Assembly (NCBI RefSeq): GCF_000243415.2
Contig: NZ_KI912270.1
Coordinates: forward strand, 1,674,001 to 1,738,000
Origin: Mycolicibacterium tusciae JS617
GTDB taxonomy: Bacteria > Actinomycetota > Actinomycetes > Mycobacteriales > Mycobacteriaceae
Reading direction: 5' to 3'
Length of the DNA: 64,000 bases
Shown one piece after another: positions 58,685 through 64,000 of this stretch (its first letter is position 1; the number at the start of each line of letters is the position of its first letter). The translations under genes and the position numbers were made by a program. The notes beneath the pieces are model-generated. The model was not told the origin of the DNA and made no database searches. It saw only the letters and a program-made list of their open reading frames with translations.

Positions 58685-61450
58685 CTACACACGCTCTTTT
58701 TCGACAAGCTCGTACGCCTCGATGACATCGCCTTCCTTGATGTCGGAGTACGTCAGTGTCAGACCACACTCGTAGCCGTCGCGCACCTCGGTGACGTCGT
58801 CCTTCTCCCGCTTCAGCGAGGAGATCGTGACAGTCTCGGCCACCACCACGTTGTCGCGGAGCAAGCGTGCCTTCGCGTTGCGGCGGATGAGACCGGAGGT
58901 GACCAGGCAGCCGGCGATGTTGCCGACCTTCGACGAGCGGAAGATCGCGCGGATCTCGGCGCGGCCGAGTTCCTTCTCCTCGTAGACCGGCTTGAGCATG
59001 CCCTTGAGCGCGCTCTGGATCTCGTCGATGGCCTGGTAGATCACCGAGTAGTACCGGATGTCCACGCCTTCGCGGTTGGCCAGCTCGGTGGCCTTGCCCT
59101 CGGCGCGGACGTTGAAGCCGATGATGATCGCGTCCGAAGCCGACGCCAGGTTGACGTTGGTCTCGGTGACACCGCCGACGCCGCGGTCGATGACACGCAG
59201 TTCGACCTCGTCGTCGATCTCGATACCCAGCAGGGCCTCTTCCAGCGCCTCGACGGTGCCGGAGTTGTCGCCCTTGAGGATCAAGTTCAGCTGTGAAGTC
59301 TCCTTCAACGCCGCGTCGAGATCGTCCAGGCTGATCCGCTTGCGCGTGCGCGCGGCCAGTGCGTTGCGCTTGCGCGCGCTGCGCCGGTCGGCAATCTGCC
59401 GAGCGATGCGGTCTTCGTCGACGACGAGCAGGTTGTCACCGGCTCCTGGCACCGACGTGAATCCGATGACCTGCACCGGGCGCGACGGCAGTGCCTCTTC
59501 GACGTCCTCGCCGTGCTCGTCGACCATGCGACGGACGCGACCATAGGCGTCGCCGGCCACGATCGAGTCACCGACGCGCAGCGTGCCACGCTGGATGAGC
59601 ACGGTGGCAACGGGTCCACGACCGCGGTCCAGGTGCGCTTCGATGGCCACACCCTGGGCTTCCATGTCGGGGTTCGCCCGCAGGTCGAGTGCGGCGTCCG
59701 CCGTCAGCAGCACCGCCTCGAGCAGCGCCTGGATATTGGTGCCCTGCTTGGCCGAGATGTCGACGAACATGGTGTCGCCACCGAAGTCCTCCGCCACCAG
59801 GTTGTACTCGGTGAGCTGCGCCCGGATCTTGGACGGGTCGGCGCCCTCCTTGTCGATCTTGTTGACCGCCACCACAATCGGCACGTCGGCCGCCTGCGCG
59901 TGGTTGATGGCCTCAACCGTCTGCGGCATGACGCCGTCATCGGCCGCGACCACGAGGATCGCGATGTCGGTGGCCTTCGCACCACGGGCACGCATGGCGG
60001 TGAACGCCTCGTGGCCCGGGGTGTCGATGAAGGTGATCGGCCGCTCGCTGCCGTCGTGCTCGACGGCCACCTGGTAGGCGCCGATGTGCTGGGTGATGCC
60101 ACCGGCCTCGCCCTCACGCACGCTGGCGTTACGGATGGTGTCGAGCAGTCGGGTCTTGCCGTGGTCGACGTGCCCCATGACGGTGACCACCGGCGGCCGG
60201 AACTCGAGATCGTCCTCGCCGCCCTCGTCCTCGCCGTAGGTGAGGTCGAACGACTGGAGCAGTTCGCGGTCCTCGTCCTCGGGGGACACGACCTGCACGA
60301 CGTAGTTCATCTCGCCGCCGAGCAGTTCGAGCGTCGAGTCGTCTACCGACTGCGTAGCGGTGACCATCTCACCGAGGTTGAACAGCGCCTGCACCAGGGC
60401 TGCCGGGTTCGCATCGATCTTCTCGGCGAAATCCACCAGCGATGCGCCGCGGGCCAAGCGAATGACCTCGCCATTGCCGTGCGGCAGCCGCACGCCGCCG
60501 ACGACGGGCGCCTGCATGTTCTCGTATTCGGCGCGTTTCGCCCGCTTCGACTTGCGTCCCCGCTTGGGCGCACCACCGGGACGACCGAAGGCACCCGCCG
60601 CGCCACCGCGCTGGCCGGGACGACCGCCACCACCGGGCCGACCGCGATAACCGCCGCCGCCAGCTGCTGGTGCGGCGCCGCCACCACCGCCGGCGCCACC
60701 GCCGCGGTAGTTACCGCCACCGCCGCCGCCACCGGGACCGCCGGGACGTCCGCCACCGCCGCCGCCACCGGGACCACGGCCACCGGGACCTGGACGAGCT
60801 CCTCCGGGACGACCGGCGCCGGCGGCACCGGGCCGTGCGCCTGCCGGACGCGGAGGCATATTGCCCGGCGACATGCCGGGGCGCGGAGCTCCGGGCCGAG
60901 GGGCGCCAGGACGAGGAGCCTGCGGACGCGGCGCCGGCCGCTCGACCGGCGTCTGGGACGAGAAAGGATTGTTGCCGACGCGTGGTGCGCGCGCCGCGGG
61001 CTTCGGTGCCGGGCCCGGTCGCGGACCAGGCGTAGCGCCAGGAGAGGCGGCGGGCTGCTCCGGGGGTGCGGCGGGCGCCGCAGGCGGAGCCGCAGGGGCC
61101 GCAGCCGCCGCAGGAGGCGGCGCGGGGGCCGCAGCCTCTACAGGCGCTGCCGGCTTGGGTGCGGCCGGCTTGGCCGGTGCTTTTGCGGCCGGCTCGGCCG
61201 GCTTGGCCGGAGATCCAGCCGGAGATCCAGCCGGAGATCCAGCCGGAGATCCATTGGCGGCGCTCGTGACCTTGTCGGCGGCCGGCTTGGCGCCGCCGAA
61301 GGCTTCACGCAACCGGCGCGCAACGGGGGCCTCCACAGTGGAGGACGCGGATTTGACGAATTCACCCTGATCGCTCAGACGGGCGAGAACTTCTTTACTG
61401 GTGACACCGAGCTCTTTAGCCAACTCGTGTACACGGGCCTTACCTGCCAC
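58685..61450 (-). CDS. infB: Translation initiation factor IF-2
   Basis: A 921-residue IF-2. N-terminal IF2N domain ([25 protein letters not shown]), about 250 residues of low-complexity Pro/Ala/Gly/Arg sequence, then the GTPase: G1 GHVDHGKT near residue 424, G3 DTPGHEAF, G4 NKID, followed by domains II-IV and the C2 fMet-tRNA domain. It places initiator tRNA on the ribosome. Contains a four-fold GSPA repeat. Confidence 0.97.
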   Translation of the reverse strand: MAGKARVHELAKELGVTSKEVLARLSDQGEFVKSASSTVEAPVARRLREAFGGAKPAADKVTSAANGSPAGSPAGSPAGSPAKPAEPAAKAPAKPAAPKPAAPVEAAAPAPPPAAAAAPAAPPAAPAAPPEQPAASPGATPGPRPGPAPKPAARAPRVGNNPFSSQTPVERPAPRPQAPRPGAPRPGAPRPGMSPGNMPPRPAGARPGAAGAGRPGGARPGPGGRGPGGGGGGGRPGGPGGGGGGGNYRGGGAGGGGGAAPAAGGGGYRGRPGGGGRPGQRGGAAGAFGRPGGAPKRGRKSKRAKRAEYENMQAPVVGGVRLPHGNGEVIRLARGASLVDFAEKIDANPAALVQALFNLGEMVTATQSVDDSTLELLGGEMNYVVQVVSPEDEDRELLQSFDLTYGEDEGGEDDLEFRPPVVTVMGHVDHGKTRLLDTIRNASVREGEAGGITQHIGAYQVAVEHDGSERPITFIDTPGHEAFTAMRARGAKATDIAILVVAADDGVMPQTVEAINHAQAADVPIVVAVNKIDKEGADPSKIRAQLTEYNLVAEDFGGDTMFVDISAKQGTNIQALLEAVLLTADAALDLRANPDMEAQGVAIEAHLDRGRGPVATVLIQRGTLRVGDSIVAGDAYGRVRRMVDEHGEDVEEALPSRPVQVIGFTSVPGAGDNLLVVDEDRIARQIADRRSARKRNALAARTRKRISLDDLDAALKETSQLNLILKGDNSGTVEALEEALLGIEIDDEVELRVIDRGVGGVTETNVNLASASDAIIIGFNVRAEGKATELANREGVDIRYYSVIYQAIDEIQSALKGMLKPVYEEKELGRAEIRAIFRSSKVGNIAGCLVTSGLIRRNAKARLLRDNVVVAETVTISSLKREKDDVTEVRDGYECGLTLTYSDIKEGDVIEAYELVEKERV
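61211..61252. repeat. 12-bp tandem repeats in infB (GSPA x4)
   Basis: Three full units of AGATCCAGCCGG and a partial fourth, in frame, encoding four GSPA blocks in the disordered IF-2 N-terminal region. Copy number is likely to vary between strains. Confidence 0.9.
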
Positions 61451-61517
61451 TACAACTCCTGTCTAGGAGGCGGCAGCGGTGGTTGGCGCCGCGCCTCGGG
61501 TTAGCTATGACGCATGG

Positions 61518-61910
61518 TCATCGAGACTTCACGGTGTGCTCATGTTCTTCGCTACCTGTCTTGTTGCCTCGGTGTGCGGGCCCTTGAGCGCCTCTAACAG
61601 CGCTCAAGTGCTCGACCACCGCGGTGGTGTCCGGTGAACCGGTGATCCGCAACGCTCGGACGAATGCTTGCCGTCGAATTGCTGCGTCTAGACACTGCGG
61701 ATCGAGATGCAACCAGGCACCCCGCCCCGGCAGTTTTCTGGCGGTGTCAACGGTCACGGCGCTCTGGCCATTCCCGCCGTCCGCAGCGACCACACGAAGC
61801 AGTTCGACGGCCAGCTCTCGCTTTCGGCAGCCGACGCACGTACGGACAGGTCCTTTAGGGACGTCTGTCGCGAATCGAGCCTCAGCAGCCGAAGTCTCGC
61901 GCTGGATCAC
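61518..61910 (-). CDS. YlxR/DUF448 RNA-binding protein
   Basis: A 130-residue YlxR-family protein, usual between nusA and infB. Signature GPVRTCVGCRKRELAVELLRVV and LPGRGAWLHLDPQCLDAAIRRQAF. Probably binds RNA or nucleoid factors; role unresolved. GTG start (MIQRETS) matches M. tuberculosis Rv2840c. Ends 67 nt before infB. Confidence 0.92.
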   Translation of the reverse strand: MIQRETSAAEARFATDVPKGPVRTCVGCRKRELAVELLRVVAADGGNGQSAVTVDTARKLPGRGAWLHLDPQCLDAAIRRQAFVRALRITGSPDTTAVVEHLSAVRGAQGPAHRGNKTGSEEHEHTVKSR

Positions 61911-61966
61911 GGTTCAGTCTAGCCATACCTGGTCGTTGCGCCTAAATGACCGGCACTGTCGACGGA

Positions 61967-62968
61967 TCACCCGGTCGGTACGGCCTCCGCATCACTGCGA
62001 ATGTCGATGCGCCAGCCGGTCAACCGGGCGGCGAGCCGGGCGTTTTGCCCCTCCTTACCGATCGCAAGCGACAGCTGGAAATCCGGGACGACGACGCGAG
62101 CGGCGCGGGCGACCTCGTCGATGACGCTCACCGACACCACCTTGGCCGGCGAAAGGGCGTTGGCGACGAACTTCGCCGGATCGGGGTCGAAGTCGATGAT
62201 GTCGATCTTCTCGCCGGACAGTTCGCTCATCACATTGCGCACACGCTGGCCCATGGGCCCGATGCAGGCGCCCTTGGCGTTGAGCCCCGACACCTTTGAC
62301 GCCACCGCGATTTTCGAACGGTGGCCGGCTTCACGTGCGACCGCCACGATCTCCACCGACCCTTCGGCAATCTCGGGAACCTCGAGTGAGAACAGCTTGC
62401 GCACGAGGTTGGGGTGGGTGCGCGACAACGTGATCAACGGCTCGCGCGCGCCGCGGCTGACCCCGACGACGTAACAACGCAGCCGGTCGCCATGTTCGTA
62501 GCGCTCCCCCGGCACCTGCTCGGCCGACGGAATGACACCCTCGGATCCCTTGGTCTCACTGCCCATTCGGACGACAACCAAGCCGCGGGCGTTGGCCCGA
62601 GCATCGCGCTGGATGACACCGCCGACGATGTCGCCTTCGCGGGCCGAGAACTCGCCGTAGTTCTTCTCGTTCTCGGCATCGCGCAACCGCTGCAGGATCA
62701 CCTGACGCGCGGTGGTCGCCGCGATGCGGCCGAAACCCTCTGGCGTGTCATCCCATTCGGAGATGACGTTGCCATCCTCATCGGTTTCGCGCGCCAGCAC
62801 CTGAACCATGCCGGTCTTGCGGTCGATCTCGATGCATGCGTCCGCCTCGTGCCCCTCGGTATGTCGGTACGCAGTCAGCAGTGCTGACTTGATTGTTTCG
62901 ACGACGACGTCGACGGAAATTCCCTTGTCAGCCTCGATCGCGTGCAATGCCGCCATGTCGATGTTCAC
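61967..62968 (-). CDS. nusA: Transcription factor NusA
   Basis: A 333-residue NusA. N-terminal RNAP-binding domain ([20 protein letters not shown]), S1 domain ([16 protein letters not shown]), then two KH domains ([20 protein letters not shown] and [18 protein letters not shown]). It lacks C-terminal acidic repeats, normal for mycobacteria. It acts in elongation, pausing and rRNA antitermination. GTG start overlaps the rimP stop (GTGA). Confidence 0.97.
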   Translation of the reverse strand: MNIDMAALHAIEADKGISVDVVVETIKSALLTAYRHTEGHEADACIEIDRKTGMVQVLARETDEDGNVISEWDDTPEGFGRIAATTARQVILQRLRDAENEKNYGEFSAREGDIVGGVIQRDARANARGLVVVRMGSETKGSEGVIPSAEQVPGERYEHGDRLRCYVVGVSRGAREPLITLSRTHPNLVRKLFSLEVPEIAEGSVEIVAVAREAGHRSKIAVASKVSGLNAKGACIGPMGQRVRNVMSELSGEKIDIIDFDPDPAKFVANALSPAKVVSVSVIDEVARAARVVVPDFQLSLAIGKEGQNARLAARLTGWRIDIRSDAEAVPTG

Positions 62969-63504
62969 CGCGGATCCCCCTTCCCAGATAGGCCGGCCAG
63001 CTCCAGCTCGCGTTTGTTCGGAGGTGAAAACTCAACCTGTACAACTGCTTTGGTGATGCTTTCCATCGGCAGCTCGCGCACCGATAGATCGGCACCGCGC
63101 CGTTCGCGCACTACCAATCGCACGGCGCCGCCGCTGGTTTCACCCAGCCGGCCAGTCAATTGGGTGCCGTCGGACAACGTCAGCTCGACCTTGCGACCGC
63201 GGGCGCGCCGGAAATGCTTTTCTGTGGTCAGCGGCCGGTCCACTCCCGGCGAGGTGACCTCGAGGACATACGGCGCGGCCTTGTCGTCGACACCGTCCAG
63301 AAGTTCGGATGCGGACCGGGCCAGTGCGGCGGCCGAATCCAGATCAAGTCCATTGTCACCGTCGGCGACCACCGTGATGCGCGGCGGGCGAGCGGCCGCG
63401 TCAATGACCACGTCTTCGATCTCATAGCCTGCGCGTGCGAACTCACCATCAAGTAGCTCGACGACCTGTTTCTGCGAAGGTAATCCCGCAGACCGCTCCG
63501 TCAC
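62965..63504 (-). CDS. rimP: Ribosome maturation factor RimP
   Basis: A 179-residue RimP needed for 30S assembly. SRQ-like start [29 protein letters not shown], then [33 protein letters not shown] 63504 is chosen by comparison with the M. tuberculosis N-terminus; the frame upstream is open but not RimP-like. First gene of rimP-nusA-ylxR-infB-rbfA. Stop overlaps nusA. Confidence 0.95.
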   Translation of the reverse strand: MTERSAGLPSQKQVVELLDGEFARAGYEIEDVVIDAAARPPRITVVADGDNGLDLDSAAALARSASELLDGVDDKAAPYVLEVTSPGVDRPLTTEKHFRRARGRKVELTLSDGTQLTGRLGETSGGAVRLVVRERRGADLSVRELPMESITKAVVQVEFSPPNKRELELAGLSGKGDPR

Positions 63505-63658
63505 GGCGAGCTCCTCATCTTGAATTGTCTCCGACACTGGTTCGGCGTGCCCTGGAACCAATGGCAACCGACACTGGAACCGCCTGTCAACGATACGCCA
63601 GCGCCGCCGCAGTAACGGCAAAAGCGCGGTGGCACTCGAGGGTCTCCGCAATGGCAAG

Positions 63659-64000
63659 ATGTTGCACGTGCCGAGCCCCAACCCGACCGTCAGCAGGCGG
63701 CGAGTCCTGGTTGGGGCGGCGACGTTGGCGCTGCTAGGCGTATCTGTAGCCGCCTGTGGCTCGTCGTCACCGCCGCCGGAAGTCGACGAGCTGGCCGCGC
63801 AACTCGAGCGGGCCCGCTTCGACGGTCAGCTGGCGACCGATGCAGCGGCCGCCGAGCGTGGCGCGACTGTAGAGGCGCTCAACGCGGTTGCGTCCGAGCG
63901 GTCAGCACACGCTCAGGCCCTGTCTGACGAACTTGTCAGGATGCGCGGAGCGGACGCGCCCACCGCGACCCCGACCAGCACCACGGCCGCGCCCGTCGAG
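63659..64000 (+). CDS. Lipoprotein, Rv2843-like, cut by right window edge
   Basis: The frame is open to the last base, so the C-terminus lies outside. ATG 63659 (or GTG 63668) starts a signal with an RRR run and a hydrophobic core ([22 protein letters not shown]), lipobox VAAC, so it is lipidated. The mature part is Ala/Glu-rich, probably helical, followed by a Thr/Pro-rich linker at the window end. Divergent from rimP across about 150 nt. Function unknown. Confidence 0.75.
   Translation, partial: MLHVPSPNPTVSRRRVLVGAATLALLGVSVAACGSSSPPPEVDELAAQLERARFDGQLATDAAAAERGATVEALNAVASERSAHAQALSDELVRMRGADAPTATPTSTTAAPVE

Noticed and set aside
59513..61504. Long open frame antisense to infB
   Set aside because: Shadow of IF-2; its low-complexity part mirrors the IF-2 N-terminal repeats.

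Overview
The window is chromosomal DNA of a high-GC actinobacterium, almost certainly a fast-growing Mycobacterium (Mycolicibacterium). From about 7.3 kb to the right edge, protein identity and gene order follow the M. tuberculosis segment Rv2738c to Rv2843. Many genes start with GTG and many are joined by ATGA or GTGA overlaps.

Region by region: (1) 1-6.8 kb is the 3' part of a [NiFe]-hydrogenase maturation operon (hypF cut by the left edge, a DUF6390-like gene, a SIS/HypC-like fusion, a SIS isomerase-like gene, hypE, hypC, hypD). (2) 7-13 kb carries a disordered protein, a DUF3046 gene, a glycosyltransferase, an epoxide hydrolase (ephG), the clgR-pspA-pspM envelope-stress operon behind a SigE-type promoter, pgsA and argA. 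(3) 13-25 kb carries ftsK, the Rv2749-Rv2751-like operon, rnj, dapA, thyX, and a thyA-dfrA-ycaQ operon. (4) 25-33.7 kb carries a hydrolase, a CitE-like lyase, a ferredoxin reductase/fatty-acid desaturase pair, the dapB operon, and aldR/ald. (5) 33.7-36.4 kb carries an IS110-family transposase beside a Tat-exported class A beta-lactamase. (6) 36.4-46 kb carries pepR, pnp, lppU, rpsO, ribF, an iron/manganese-type repressor, truB, and the opposed pair pptT/pptH. (7) 46-55.7 kb is accessory: a TetR/hydrolase pair divergent from a sulfotransferase operon around a clear palindromic operator, then DUF1802, DUF2277 and an enoyl-CoA hydratase gene broken by an insert. (8) 55.7-64 kb is the rimP-nusA-ylxR-infB-rbfA-nrnA-dinF translation/RNA operon, with the start of a divergent lipoprotein gene at the right edge.

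The strongest unusual signal is the 1783-bp insert at 52635-54417. It splits the enoyl-CoA hydratase gene, is flanked by a 4-bp GGGC duplication, and carries no recognisable transposase. It encodes five small unrecognised genes on the minus strand. Its two ends hold the two halves of one gene. Joining the ends restores that gene in frame, and the closed circle would be a loop of five genes each overlapping the next by exactly 4 nt, with no non-coding base. This suggests integration of a circular intermediate, or of a unit cut from a tandem array. Removing the insert and one GGGC copy restores a 252-residue hydratase.

All identifications come from reading the sequence and remembered families. 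No database search, fold prediction or alignment was run.
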